Assembly: GCA_022749755.1 (NCBI GenBank)
Contig: CM040446.1
Coordinates: 730,323 to 794,322 of the forward strand
Direction: 5' to 3'
Source: Azadirachta indica
Lineage: Eukaryota; Streptophyta; Magnoliopsida; Sapindales; Meliaceae
DNA length: 64,000 nucleotides
Below, one piece after another: positions 25,264 through 39,119 of this stretch (positions within the stretch are counted from its first letter, which is position 1; each line of letters begins with the position of its first letter). The notes beneath the pieces were generated by a model, which searched no databases, was not told where the DNA came from, and worked only from the letters and a program-made list of their open reading frames with translations. The translations under genes were made by a program, and so were the position numbers.

Positions 25264-27990
25264 ATATCAAATTTATTGGCTCAAATACATATTTAAAGTA
25301 TTTCACAAAAAATCAATTCCTATGATTCTCAATTTTTCATTAACATCAATTATCTATGATTCTCAATTTTCATCAAATCCTATAATATAAATCAATTGTT
25401 CATATCTTCTCAACAATAATAATCATACAAATAATTTTTTATACATCAAATGACTAATTTACTTATTTTCACAAAAATATACCAAAAATAAACACTTAAC
25501 TTCTAATATTTGATAAAAGGAAAATAATTGAAAACAATCATGACTTTGATTGATATAACTTATCTAATATTACAATTTATAATAATTATGTTAGAATAAA
25601 ATATCAAATTTGATTTATACATGTTCTCCAACTTTTTCATTAATATATAAAAATAGAAAAAATAAATATTTTCATTACTTATTTTGAATTCTTTTAATTT
25701 ATATATAAGTATTAGCTTAAAATAGCTTAAAATAAATAAATATATCAATAAATTATAGCTCCAATTCTTAATAAAATTGACCAAAAAATTAGAAAAAATA
25801 TATTAAAAACTTTTACAATTTACGTTTCTTATCAATTTTGCAGAAAAACTATTTTTTTGGTAAATGAGAAACCAAAATACTGAAAAAAATAAAATATTTG
25901 GGAGTTCCTTTTTGTCTTTCTTAATTTTATATTACTATAAGAAAATAAATTAGCTAATTGTCTATAAATTTTTTTTTTTTTTGTTTAATATCAACTGGTT
26001 AATTTTATTCTCTGAAAATTTATGATTCTAATGATTAAACTTATTTATTCTATTAATGTGTTGTTTTGTGAAGGATTGAATATGAACTTAATTTATTGCC
26101 ACATGCTTAATGAGAATTCAACTGGGATTGATCACTTTGCCGTTATCTTATTCAATTTGAAATAGTTACTTCACCCTTTTCTCTAAATCTTTTAAAGAAT
26201 TGTTAATTACTTGTGTTTGTGTGACTTAACTACACAAACTATAAAATTGAATTTGCACTGATTAATTTTAAGAGTTATTTTCATATTTATCTCCACATAT
26301 ATTAACAATCTTCACATATAATTTAAAATATTTGTAAGTCATCGAAAGTTTTCTTCTTAAATGCAAATCGCAGTTAAGCATAGCAGGGGAGTAATAAAGA
26401 AATTGCTTAGCTTAATTTTTTTTTTTTTAAAAAAAAAAGAAGGAAAAGAAAATAAGCATTTCACACATTTGAAATGTCAGTTTTACCTGATTTCAATTCT
26501 ATCAACATTATTTGGTATTTGCTATAATTGATGGAGAGAAAAAAGTTTTATTTATTTATGCATTTATTTATTTTCTTAAGTAGTACAATCATAAATTTTA
26601 ACATATAATACAGTATATAAAAATCATTGGTTTATTAATTTTATTAAATTAACGAAAATTAACTAATATCAAACATTAAGTTAATTTTATATAAGGTTAA
26701 TTTTAATATATAATATAGTATTTAATAAAAATTATTTTCAGTTCTACCCCAAATTTATTGACATATATTATATGTACCTACCTTTTATTATTAGTTGTCA
26801 CTAGTGTCAAGCATGTCTTAGAGTTAAATTTACCTCAATTGTTTGTCTAATATAAAATTTTATTTCAATATGAGTATTCAGAGTATTATTTATGCAGCAA
26901 ATAACCTCACCCTTTTTCTTAGGAGATGCAGTCTTATACCACCTTTACCCAAAGTGGATAAGAAGTTTTTTTTTTTTTCTCTTTTGAAATAAACCTTGTC
27001 AAAATAAGGCAGAATCAACAAGGTTGTAGTTGTGCAAATACCATGCATGAAAGGCTGGTCTACAACCAATCGACAGTTGGTGGTATGTCGTGGGTGGATG
27101 ACTGCAAGAGAGTAGAGACAACTATATAAGGAATAAGGAAATATAGTTTGTGGAAAAGTGGGTGCAAAAAATTAATTGTCCTTTATATAGTAAATTACAC
27201 AATGAATATGTTTGTAATAGATATATTTTTTTGAAAAGTACGAGTATTCAAAGTAAATTTATAGTGCAAATCGATTCACTCAATATTCAAATTATTCAAC
27301 ACAAATAAACAATTAAATTATATCGATGTGTATATAAGCATTCAATAATAATAAACTTATTTCCTTCCTAACTAAAAAAAGCAATGAAATAATATAATAA
27401 TATTTTTTCGAAAGAGTCTTATCAATATCGTATTTGTGAATGATTGAATAATCAACTCAATTTACTGCAACATCCTTCCATGAAAATTCAATTTGTAGTG
27501 ATTATTTTACCTTTATCTTGTTCAATCTCAAATGCTTACTTCACCCTTTTCTCTAAATTTTTACGTGGCTTATTCTCTACTTGTTTGCATGACATGACTA
27601 CACAAACTGAAGAATTCAATCATCAATTATTAATTTAATTATATACTCTACCATTAACTCCAAAACTTCACATACCTTATTCTTCACTTTCTGTGGAACA
27701 TGAGTACACAAGCTGTAAGCACTATTTTGGTATTTTAATTTGGATGAGCAAAGGCAATATTATCTACTTGAAATGAAGGAAAGAATCAAGTGAAAAAGAA
27801 GAATGATAAATGTTAGTTGATTTGCTATTTTAAGCTTGTTCTTTAAAAATCAAAATATAATGTTAATTTTTCTTTTTTTTTTTACTACACCCTTATTATA
27901 ATAGAAATTTTATAAAGATTTTCTTACATAAATTAGCATATAACCCTTATGTTTGAGAAAAGTACGAAAACCCTAATTTTTAAGGAGGTG
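25264..27990 (+). repeat. Right arm (distal part) of the inverted duplication
   Basis: Colinear in reverse complement with 1,990-1. It holds further units of the flank-repeat family (anchors near 26,070 and 27,360) and a junction word TTATGCAGCAAATAACCTCA at 26,888. It can be followed beyond 27,520, where the partner arm leaves the window. No gene is seen. Confidence 0.75.
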
Positions 27991-28500
27991 GATATAGATA
28001 TGGCAAACAAGCTGGTCCAGCTCGCGAAATGGAAGCTCAAGTGAGCTCGCAAGCTGGGCTGACCCAAGCATGCATAGTAGTCATGTCAAAACAAAAAAAT
28101 TATAATTACAAGAATCAAATGCAAGTTTTAGAAAACAAATGTGCAATAACATTAGTACTACACCACTCACATTTATTTGCAAAGTTATATAAAAAAATAA
28201 ATAATATTTAACTAAAGAACATATTTAATTTATATGAACAAATTTAAAAATGACATTGGTTGAAACAAAGGAAAAATGTGAAACAAATATTGAAAATAAG
28301 GATGAGGTAATGCTCAATAGATATTTATATATAAAAGCAGTTTTAATAGTTGTAGTAAACAAATTTGAACATAAAAGTACTTTTTAATTTCCAACAAAGA
28401 GTACGAAAGAATATTAAATCAAAATTTCAATTTCAATATTTATCTAAACAACGTAAAACACATAATTTCATAAAAAAATTTTCTATAAATTTTGTGTTTG
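27991..28500. other. Intergenic; possible inverted-repeat fragment, no gene
   Basis: Short GC-richer strip around 28,010-28,080 with GAGCTCGC words that look like part of a dispersed element, then AT-rich sequence. Nothing coding can be supported. Confidence 0.4.
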
Positions 28501-28695
28501 TGTACTTTACGGGCATTGCTCCAAAGGACCACTGTTCTAAAAACTGGTTATACGTACTTTAGGAGCATTATTTCCAGAGAACGTCATCCCATCAAAAACG
28601 ATCTTTAGGGACATTATTCTCAGGGATTGTCGCTCCAACAAAAAACGACCTTTAAGGGCATTATTTCTAAGGATCGTCGCCCCAAACACAGGCGC
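28501..28695. repeat. Tandem array of about 46-52-bp units, CACTA-subterminal type
   Basis: Four units begin near 28,502, 28,554, 28,600 and 28,648, each of the form CTTTAGGGGCATTATTT followed by a CAGGGATCGTCGCCCCAAC-like half. Arrays of this style are typical of subterminal regions of plant CACTA elements, and CACTA genes lie to the right, but no CACTA terminus was located. Confidence 0.6.
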
Positions 28696-30721
28696 CATGT
28701 CACAATAACAACCATGACCATCACATTCTCATTTATTAATTCATGTCATAATATTTTCATACAAACCATATATTTATAAAAATAAAACGCGTGTTGATAC
28801 AATTTTTTTACTGTATTTGTAAATTTAACATTCTTGTGAAAAATACCTATTTAAATCCGATTCGAAAAATAATGAATTGGATCAACAGTTGATGATTCAA
28901 AAATTTCATACATATTTATCAAAACATCAATTGTAATTAAACACCCTACTTTTCAGTTTTAAAATTAAAATCTACCAAATACATATAAATACCTACCTGA
29001 CAAAGGTATTACAATGTTATTGCTCTGTCAACTTTCCTATGTCCTTCAAATCAGCTCCTAATATTAATTTAACAATAATAATAAATAATGATCTAATAAT
29101 AACAAATGAGGCTTCAAATTTCATTATTTGAAAAATATGTATATATATATATATTTAGACATTTAAATGTATACCTATATACTAACAGTTTAATTTTCTA
29201 CAAGTAAATGAAATAATATATTAATATTTAAAAAAATTAATCATCGAAATTATAAATTCAAAACAAACTTGCTTTCTTTTTCCTTTCTTTCCTTTTCTTT
29301 CCTTTCTGATTGACTCTCAATTTCCAATTTGAAAACGAAAGTTTATATGTATATATATATCCATCGCTTGAACCAAACTTACCTTATTTAATTTTTTGTT
29401 TAACACTTGCCAACCACTTAACTCATGCATGTACTGCCCAAATCCTATCCTTAAATTAAGACACATTGACGCAGGTAGGATAGCGGGTGGGATAAAAACA
29501 CCTTGTCGAACGCCGAATCTCATTCGACTCTTTGATGCAATGAGTTAAATAAACGTTCTAACGGACGGGATTAGATGTCATTTTAATCCTAACGACTTGA
29601 AATACAAGTGTCAAGATAATAATCCCATGAGGGATAAAATCAAAGGGGAATATTTTATTGAATAAAAGATTGTTCCAAAACAATAACATAGGTTCTCTAT
29701 ATATAGTAGAGAAAACCCAACATTACAATTCAATTCAAATAAGGAAAAGAACTCCTATTTAAATAAGAAAATTAAGAATTAAATAACAAATTAAATTGGT
29801 AAGAATAAAAGACTTCCTAAATTAATTAAATTCTAAAATTGTCCTACATCACACATGGCCTCTTAATTTCGATCAAACCTTTCAACTTCTCTTTTTATAC
29901 CTTTTGTACAAAACAAAATTTATATTATCAAATAATTCTATTATTTTAAAGTCATAAATATATTCATCCTAATCAAAACTTTTTGAAAAATAAACATGTC
30001 TATCTTATAAATTGTAAATTGTTATGTCCTCATATAATATAAAGTGGACATATCTAACAAGCGTATTCTAATTAAAGTAAGAGCCCAAGGTATTACAGTA
30101 TAGCAATAGGTTGTTGGCCCATCAAAAATATCTTGGATAACGCCGCGTGCCCACCTCCCCCTCCCCCCCAAACCCTGAAATTAAAAAAAAAAGTTAAATT
30201 ATTATTAAGCTTTTTTTAAAAATATTTTATTCGGTTAAGTTTTGATGAATTGACAAATTATTTGTTCTAGTATTAGAATTGGTTATCATAATTTAAAGAT
30301 TGGTTATCTCAATCACTTATGAATCAAAGAAAAAAATTTCAAAAAAAATAGTCAATAATTTTTATGTACTTACATTGATTTTCTTTCAAATCGGTGTCTT
30401 TCTTTTAATTCTTTGTGATTGAACATTGAACATCTTCATGACTCTTTTTTTTCAAGAAGAAAAGGAAAGAAATGTTAGGAAGAGAAAAACAAATATTATA
30501 AATTATGTCAAGTGAACAGAAAAATTATGTCTTAATGCAAAAAAATATATTATAAATTATACTTACTTATTAAAAACTTGCTTGATGTCAGAGTCAAAGA
30601 GTTAAAAAAAATATATGATATCATTATATAAATCAATAATGACCAACATCTAGTGAGATCTATATTGATGGTAAAATATACATATATATATAATAAATGC
30701 ATTAGTTAAAATAAATTATAC
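28696..30721. other. Intergenic / transposon debris, no gene
   Basis: AT-rich. The piece around 29,480-29,870 has a short TATATATAGTAGAG motif and a GC-richer flank reminiscent of a solo LTR, but no partner repeat was found. A C-rich run occurs near 30,157-30,172. Confidence 0.4.
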
Positions 30722-33192
30722 TCAACAATTAATAATTAAATACATAATCATATAACATAATGAAAATACATACTCATGATGATATGGAGCAAAAAATATC
30801 TGGATCATCTTTGCATGTCTTAGCCTTTCTACAATTAAAGGTGCTCTATCTTCTATTTTCCTACCGATTGAAGCAATATGATGTGGATTCACAAATCCAA
30901 TCACGTCAACTAAATTTCTCTCTTTAATATAATTGTATAAGTGCCTAACAATAAAGTAAAAGCTCTCGTTATTATAACAATAAATCTATATCTTTAATCT
31001 TCAATAAATAAGTTAAAATGAAACATATTTATGAGGAAAATATTAAATTACCTTATATACACTACTATACAAGTGACTGATATGAGATCCATGCTTAAAA
31101 ACTTTTGAATTATACCTTGAGTAACATTCTCAACAAATTCTTGTCCAAAAATATTTTTTTCTAGATTTACTTCAATGGTGTTCCCTGGAAGCATAGCTTT
31201 ATTGGCATATGCACCAATAGATTTCATGGAACTATACAATTGAGTTGAACATTGAGCATCGGGGTTTATAATTGGCTCAATTGATTTTAAGCTTAAATTG
31301 TTGAGTTGTTTGCTTGGTTCCTTAGTTGATGAAGCAAAATATTAAAACAAAATATTATAGATAAATAATTGAGAGAAAATTACAAATTAAAAAGTAAATT
31401 ACCTTATTAATCAATGGTATAATAAGATCTTTAGGTCATGCGACAAATAATCCAATAGTATCTTGTACGGCTTCAAATTCAACAAGAACGGGAATTGGGA
31501 AGGAGGTCGATGGAATTGTTGCCATATGAATAGATACACGTATATTTTCATTTAATGGAATTTCGTGTATAGTGGCATTTGGATTATTTGTTTGCATAAT
31601 TGCACCTACATTCTCTCTATTGCCAATAACAAGCTAGCATAATTTTCCCTTTAAAATGTCACATTCATTTCATTGAAAAGATGTTATACAACAAGATACA
31701 AATATTATATATATATATATATAGTGAATAGGTAAAAATTTATTACCTTTACAGTTATATCACCCTCAGCTTGATATCGTACTTCCGTGCTTGTCTTATA
31801 GTTAGTCACCTTAATGGTTGTATCACAATTGGCCTGATTAGAACTCGTAGTTTTTGGGTTACTTGTTTTTAGTGCTTCTAATTCATTGTGTAATGACTTC
31901 AACTTTTCTTGCATTTGTTGATTTTCCTCCAACATCCTCTTATTTTGTTCAATCAACAAACATTGTTGGTCTTGCATCATCTTTTGTTGCTCCTCAAAAT
32001 AATGATTACGTTTAGGCATATGATAATAACTAGATGGAGTGACAGAATGACCAACTCCTCTAATACTTCATAAATGCTCTAGAGTTTGTAATGCCATTGT
32101 AAGAATGTCATTGTTGCCATCAACACAAACATTCCCCAATTTAACTTATTTCATAATTTTTTCCCATCAAAAGTATAGACAAATAATTTTTTTTAAAATG
32201 AATTAAGATGAAAGCCAATATAAATAAAACTTTTAATGAAAATTAAATATTTTTCTTTCTGTACGTAATTTGACATTCTCATTATCATATTCTCCTTTAT
32301 TATTTTGGTAAACAAGCATCCAAATGACGGAATGGTCAATTTGTTCATCTGTTCCAAGTTCACGCATCTGTAGACATTCAAATCTAAATTTGTAAAATAC
32401 TTTACATTAAATAAATTGATTAATAATTTAAACACTAACCAATTCATCTTCCTTATTTGCATATCCAAGACATGAAAGTCAATATGTATACTTGTTTTGT
32501 CTATACCTCTCTTGTTGAACTTTTCTATGGTTCTATATCATTACAACAATATAGTAAGAATCTTTATTTAAAATTAAATTAAATTAAATATAAAAAATTT
32601 AAATGAGCTTACAAGAAAATCTTCTGCCAATTTGCTCTTTAAAAATGATTAACAATGCAATTGTTCAATAAATTTGTAGTATGTCGGTTACTTTTTTAAG
32701 CTAGTAGGGTCATTTCTGTGCGGCAATATATATTTCGATATAAGACGATTCTTAAAAGCTTTTCATCTTTCTGCTGCTCTAGATAAAGGCTTTTTCTTAT
32801 AACCTTTATCAATATCACATGCCATCTACAAAAAATAGAATGAAATAAAAATTTAAAATAAATTAATTATTATAAAAGAATAATAACAAAAAAAAAATGA
32901 TAATTAAGAACTGGAATATGTCAAACCTCAATGCAACTCCATATATTTTCTTTAAGTTCCTTTGGTACCCTGAAACATTACGTGACAACATACCAATTTA
33001 ACTTCCTAACTTTTTTGATGTTTTACCTATTAGTTGATCTTTCTTATTAAATACAATAAGTAGCCTACAACCATCACTTTTTTCTTTCGTAAGCTTTAGC
33101 AAAGTTGTTTGATTTCTGCCATTTCTTTTCCTTGAAGAATTCTTTTGAAAAGTTCTTACATCATCATGGTTGTCTTCTTGAAAAGAAGTCAT
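30722..33192 (-). pseudogene. Ptta/En/Spm-type transposon protein with C-terminal Ulp1-like domain, broken
   Basis: Minus-strand segments in the order usual for the CACTA-associated Ptta/En/Spm protein: LLIVFNKKDQLIGKTSKKLG (33,192-32,998), VPKELKENIWSCIE (about 32,960-32,925), SRAAERWKAFKNRLISKY (about 32,790-32,720), GYANKEDEL (about 32,460), a charged GTDEQIDHS segment (about 32,370), and a glutamine-rich coiled coil (32,019-31,860). Then a segment reading GLFVA-stop-PKDL near 31,440, where the family has tryptophan. Finally a Ulp1-like cysteine-protease piece, FVNPHHIASIGRKIEDRAPL, near 30,900-30,840. Stops, frame changes and missing pieces are too many for function, although some breaks may be introns. 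Such proteins are encoded next to Tnp2 in plant CACTA elements. The protease active-site core is not seen. Confidence 0.75.
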
Positions 33193-33409
33193 GATATTGA
33201 AACAAAAAAGAAAAAAGATGTAAGTGCTACTAATAAAAATATAATTAATTCAGCACTTTAAGATAAAATAAATGCTACTAAATAAAATTTACGATATGTT
33301 AATTACTAATGAATAAAATTTAGGATATCTTAATTAGCAAAGCAAGTCTAAAACTTAAAGAAATAATTTATATAAATATATTCAAGTTATAACCAACAGA
33401 TGTGTAATT

Positions 33410-34975
33410 ATATTACTAACAATTATTTTAATTATGAACAATATAATCATATCATTAATTATAATAAGAGAGTAATCTTAATTATAGTTAACCTACCGAT
33501 AAATGACTTAAAAAAAATGGTAATATTAACTAAATTAAGTTTCTCACCATTGGATTATGAGTTTTTAAAAATCTAAAAAATAAAGCAAGAGATTTACTTT
33601 ATAATTTACAAATAAAAATAAAGCAAACTGCTGTTTTCTTCATTCACAGCCAGCAAGAAACTCAGCAGCAAGGTTGCAGAAGTAATTTCAAACAACATTA
33701 AATTTAAAAAATAGTAGCATCTACAATCGGTAACATACATTAATATTTGCTAGAAAGACGCTGAAAAATCTACAGAAACAATTTCAAAACTTACAGAGAG
33801 GACCAAGTTGTTGTTGTAGTGCTAGAGACCAGTGGTGAGAAGCTTATGTTCTCAATATTCTAGATTATGAGTTTTCTAAAAATCTAAATTCTCCAATTGG
33901 TGAAGCCAAAGGCAGAAAAAATAAAATTAAAATAAGAGAAGGATTGAGTAGTAAGCAGCAAGCTTTATAGTAATACTTTCTTCTGGTAAGCACAACTGTA
34001 AGAATCAAAGAGAGCAGCAAAAGTGTGGAAGCAAGGTAGTAGCATAGAAGGAAGTTGAAAAATCTGTAGCAACATACATTTGTTTTTAAATCAAAATAAT
34101 ATACTACTAAATAATAAAGAAGCCTGGGAAAGAAACAAAGAAGCTCAGAGGAAGTTATAAAACAATTGCAGAAATAACATTGGAAGATGCAACAGCCGCA
34201 AATTAAAAGCAAAAAAGAATGCAGAAACCACTAGCAACAGTAGTAGTATCAGCAGCCAACAGGGGAAGGGAAGAATAAAATGCTAGTACCAGCAGCAGGA
34301 ATGGCATTTAGATTGAATTCATCAGCAGGAAACCAAAAACGGAAAGCAAACTCCGAAAAAAAAAACAACCCAAGCAAGGAAGCAGCAGAGCAACAAAGGA
34401 GAAAGATTGATTTATTTATATTAATTAATAATATATTGATTTCAGCAAGGGAGCAGCAGGGAAAAAATAAAAAGCAGCAAAGGAGAAAGATTGATTTCAG
34501 CAACAATAAATAAATACAGTACAACTAACCAACATAAGTTCCCAGCAGTAGCAAAACCAGCAACCAAAACACAGCAGCAGCCACAAACAGCAGAAGCAGT
34601 AGCAACCAAATACATAACATCTACTAACAAAAACTGTAAGTCAAAGAATCAATTGCATCCTTAGAGAACTGGCTACAAATATCTGAGAGCAGCAACTCCC
34701 AGTAGCAGCCAACAAAACAAGCAATAGAAGAGAAGCAGAACAGCAAACCAGCTGCAATAGCAAAAAATGTATCTCAGCAATAAAATACTCATAATGAAAC
34801 AAACAACATACAGTAGCAAGCAGCAGTTAGAGCTCGCAAACTACTACAAAGCTATTACAATTATGACATAGTAGAATCCAACAAAACAGAATAATTTTAA
34901 TTTTAATTTTATATTATAAAAATTTTATATTATTATATTAATATTATAATAATTTTATTTATATTAATTACCTCT
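33410..34975. repeat. Segment A of an internal duplication in the CACTA region
   Basis: Colinear in the same orientation with 39,120-39,860: matching words include GAGACCA(G/A)TGGTGAGA and AATATTCT(A/G)GATTATGAGTTT, ending at AATTACCTCTA. Relative to the other copy it has an extra AGCAG-rich block (about 34,200-34,850). No gene. Confidence 0.75.
34200..34850. repeat. AGCAG/CAA-rich low-complexity block
   Basis: Purine-biased plus strand with many CAGCAG, AGCAACA and GCAGAA words. It produces long but meaningless frames on both strands (for example a Leu/Cys/Phe-rich frame at 34,249-34,524 minus), so these are not called as genes. Confidence 0.75.
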
Positions 34976-37900
34976 AAAAAAATTTGCTTTGCTTGTGATG
35001 CCAAAATAAATTGGTCAGATTTATGCCTAATTTTATTAAGGTCAATTAATACCAAACCTAACTCATTTGCTTTGGTCCCATTACCACTATCCACCCAATT
35101 GCACTTAAATATTGGAATTTTAAATAGTTCAAATTCCAAATTTCTTGAATAACTCCATAAAATGACATATTCGAAATAGTTGGATTTTTATCTTTGAAGC
35201 TTACAATTTGCATGGTATTCGCAATTATGCTTACTCCACTATTTTGATGTACACGCTGAGTATCTCTTCTCTTTACATGGTAACGACATTTGTTGATATC
35301 ATAACCTTGATATTTTATAACTTCAAATCGCGGTCCATGTGCTATCCACCGTAAGTTCTTCAATATATTATTATTTGGATGACTTAACTCATGAGCTATC
35401 TGCACATATATAAGCATTATAAAAAATGGTTAATTTTGTACTGATGATTTATTTCAGTACCTTAATATTAATACTAAACATTAGCACTTACTTTGTCATG
35501 CAACCAATAAATAAACGTGTAGTTGTGCTTAGCTTGTAACCACTTCTTTCCTTTAGATTTTTTTCGATGCTCTAGTCTTAATAGTTCCATGTATTCCCTA
35601 ACATATAAAATAAAAAGTAATGTTATATATTTTTTTAGACCTAGAAAATTAGTTTTCAAATAACAAATGAATGAAATTTTACAACTTACTCAATATACAG
35701 TTGAACTTCACTTGTGTTTTCTAATACATATCGATGAGCTTGCTCCCTTTGAATACGATCAATAGTCTCTACTTTACCTTCTGATACTGGCCTACCAATA
35801 GAATCACTTTTACAGGCTCGACAAGATGGGATTCCAATTGCATCTACATTAGATAAGTATTCTGTGCAAAACTCAATAGCTTCTTCGGCAATGTGACATT
35901 ATGCAATACATCCTTTTAGGCGATTATGATTCCTTAAATAACCTTTGAAAACTTTTATGAACCGTTCAAATGGGTATATCCATTACAGATAAACTGTTCC
36001 GCATAGTTTAACTTCTCTAACAAGATGCACCGTTGAATGAACCATTATATCAAAAAATGAAAAAGGAAAATATTTTTTTGAGTAAACGTAAGGTCAACAC
36101 AATACTAGTTTGCATCTCATCAACTTTTGCCACATCCATTACTTTTTTGCATAAAGTATTAAAAAAGAAGCAAAATCTACTAATTGCAAACCTGACATGC
36201 TTAGGTAAAATAGAACAGATTGTCACAGACAATAATTGCTACATCAATGTATGAAAGTAGTGAGACTTTAGACTATAGAGCTTATAATCTTTCATTGAAA
36301 CAACATTTCTAAAATTTGATGAGTATCCTTTTGGAATCTTTGCATTAAATAACGTCTTACAAAATTTTTTTTTTTCATCTATAGACATTGTATAATATGC
36401 TGGAGGTAAAAATATCCCTTTTGCTATCTCTATAGGTGTCAACTTATTCCTTAACCCCATCTCTTTTAGATTTAATCGAGATGCAAGTCCATCTTTGGTT
36501 TTAATTGGAATTTTCAATAGTGTACTAACTATGTTATCAGACACATTGTTCTCAATATGCATAACATCTAAAATATGTCAAATGTGAAAAGATTTCTAAT
36601 ATTCTAACTGAAAAAAGATTGACTTTTTCTTCCAATAAGTTTCAATACTACTATTAGAACTTGTAGCATAATGCTTACGATTTCCTTGGGAAAAATGTAC
36701 CCCTTCAATTTTTTTTAATATCTCTTCACCTGTTAATGGTTTTGGAGCTTTTCTCAATTCCTGTTCACCATTACAAGCCTTTTTTTACTTCCTTTATGAA
36801 TGATATGGAAGCAAAAATCTTCTATGACCCATATAAGACATTTCTTTTACCATGTTTTAAACCTACAACAATTGATTTCTTCACTGCACATTGGACATGC
36901 ATAATATCCTTTTACTGTATGCCCGAATAAATTGTTATACGCTGAAAAATCATTTATTGTCCATAGCAATATTGCTCTTAACTTGAAGTGCTCTTTACAA
37001 TATGCATCATATGCCGAAATACCTTCCTCTCACAATTGTTTTAGATCATCAATCAATGGCTACAAATAAACATCAATGTTTTTTCCATGTTGTTTGGGAC
37101 TAGATATCAATAAAGTTAGCATTATAAATTTTTTTTTCATACAAAACCATGATGGAAGATTATAAGTTACCATCGTAATAGGCCAACAACTATACCTACT
37201 AGTAAGAGAACTATATGGGTTAATTTCATTAGTTGCAAGTACAAGTCGAAGGTTTCTTGGATGAATAGCAAAATCTGGCCAAGCATCATCAACTAGCCTC
37301 CATGCTAGAGAATCAGAAGGATGTCGTAGTATACCATCAATTTCCCTCACATTAGCATGCCGTGTCAAATTCTCTGTGGTTTCTACACTTGAAACACTTT
37401 TCTAGATCGAGGTATTGGTGGAAAATACCATAAAACCTTGGTGAGCACACCGTTCTTTGGCTTGGTTGAATTCTTGTTAAGCTTCCATCTTGACACTCCA
37501 CATTGAGGACATGTAGTAGCATCTTGAAACTGTTTTCTATACAATATACAATCATTAGGACAAGCATGTATCTTTTTATATTCCATGCCAAGTGCATTAA
37601 GTGTCTTCTTTGTTGCATACATCAACATGGGCAACTCGTTATTACTTGGTAACATGTCAGCAAATAATTTCTACAAATTAGAAAAACATTGGTCAAAAAA
37701 TTCATATTTTACTTTTAGGTTGTACAACTTTACCAAAGCAGACAATTTGGTATATTTTGTACAACCAAAATACAATGGCTTCTCAGCATCATCTAATAAC
37801 TTTTGAAAAACTTCTGGATTACTAATACAATCATCTTGTGTAGTATGCACCATCTCTGTAGTATTATCTATCACATCATCATTACCATAACATTCAAAAC

Positions 37901-38168
37901 ATTACTGCTCAACATTTGGTAAATCTACCGTATAATCACATGATTCTCCATGCCAAATCCAAGTGCGATAACTTTTATCAATACCATTAAAAAATAAATG
38001 CTCTTTTATCTCCACAATAGTGTGCACTTTGAAATTGCCACACTTTATGCATGGACAATGTATGGCATAAGGATTCCTTGAATGACGTAATGCAAATTTT
38101 AAGAAATTGTCTACGCCTTTAACAAATGAATGCGATCTCTTATCCATAGTCATCCAAGATTTATCCAT
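34933..38168 (-). pseudogene. CACTA transposase Tnp2-like pseudogene (TAM, Transposase_21, DUF4218/4216)
   Basis: Starts at 38,168 with the transposase-associated domain: MDKSWMTMDKRSHSFVKG and CPCIKCGNF. Then Transposase_21 pieces: CPNDCILYRKQ, CPQCGVSRWK, WYFPPIPRS (37,655-37,383), LRHPSDSLAWRLVDDAWPDF and SRYSCWPITMVTYNLP (37,368-37,060), LLWTINDFSAYNNL (about 36,970), DVMHIENNV (36,562 on). Next come a KGKKWLQAKHNYTF piece (about 35,560) and a DUF4216 region (35,417-34,960) with GVIQEIWNLNY, FKCNWVDSGNGTK and FILASQAKQ. In-frame stops lie near 37,902, 37,671, 37,060 and 37,020, with a frame change near 37,385. The domain order is complete from end to end, so this was once a full CACTA transposase gene. 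It cannot work now. Confidence 0.88.
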
Positions 38169-39119
38169 TCTAAAAATATGATTACTAAAAAGTGTTAATA
38201 CACGTTATTTCTAATTTATGACAATATATTTTGATATTAGAAATGATATTAGAGATTGTTTGTTATCCAATTAATAAAATATAAAGTTCATAGTTGTTAA
38301 CATTTAATCATCAAAAGCAGCAATCTTAAATATATATTAATTGCAAAACACAATTCATTTCAAAATTTAATTAAATGAATGTCATTCCTACTAATGAATG
38401 CAGCCAAAACAAAACAATTAATGCCATACTACAACTAACTTTCACGATACCAAAACAAGCAAAAGTAAATATATATTTATATATACTGACATTTTCAAAG
38501 CCAATAAATTAAGCTTTCCTTAAGACCTTATTGCTTGGTTGTCTCAATGCTTCCCTTTTTCTAATTTGATCAACGAAATGTCTGCACAAATTACAGGTTT
38601 TGTAATGCAACTTGGAAATTAAATGTCTCATAATCTTACCATAAAAAGAAATATTGTTTTCAATATATCTATAGCATTTAATTAGAACAAAATCAAAAAA
38701 ACAAACATTAAATAATATTTTTCTGTTACTATAATTAGTAAATATTGTAGCTTCAAAAGAAAACAAAATTAGATGTTTCGACATGAGCATCCAAGGTGTA
38801 AAATATGCTTTTTAGTGTTAATTTGCATAGTAAAAAAAATTATTAAGAGAATAATTAACTACTGGATTGGAATTATTGTTTAATATGTAGCAACAGGAGG
38901 AATTAAAAAGTAGAATTTATTCATTTGCCTTTATTAGCTCCCAATTCATAATGCACTCATCTGTAATGTTTTATGAACCCTTAAAACCACTCAGCTTCAA
39001 TTATGCAAATAACACATGGCTTTTAGAATAACAAGAATTAGTTTGTTCCCATTCTCCTTTCTAAAAAGATCAATATTAGAAAAGAAAAAGATCTCAAAAA
39101 AGCCAAATAAATCAGCATA
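38169..39119. other. Upstream flank of the Tnp2 pseudogene, no gene
   Basis: AT-rich sequence 5' of the transposase start. It would hold the element promoter; no TATA or terminal CACTA repeat could be assigned with confidence. Confidence 0.4.

Noticed and set aside
29317..29523. 68-residue minus-strand frame in GC-richer DNA
   Set aside because: No conserved motif; more likely part of a decayed LTR-like segment.
33865..34524. Long hydrophobic minus-strand frames and an opposite Lys/Gln-rich frame at 34,280-34,513
   Set aside because: They arise from the AGCAG-rich low-complexity block; no conserved domain, both strands open at once, and the duplicate at 39,120-39,860 does not keep the frames.
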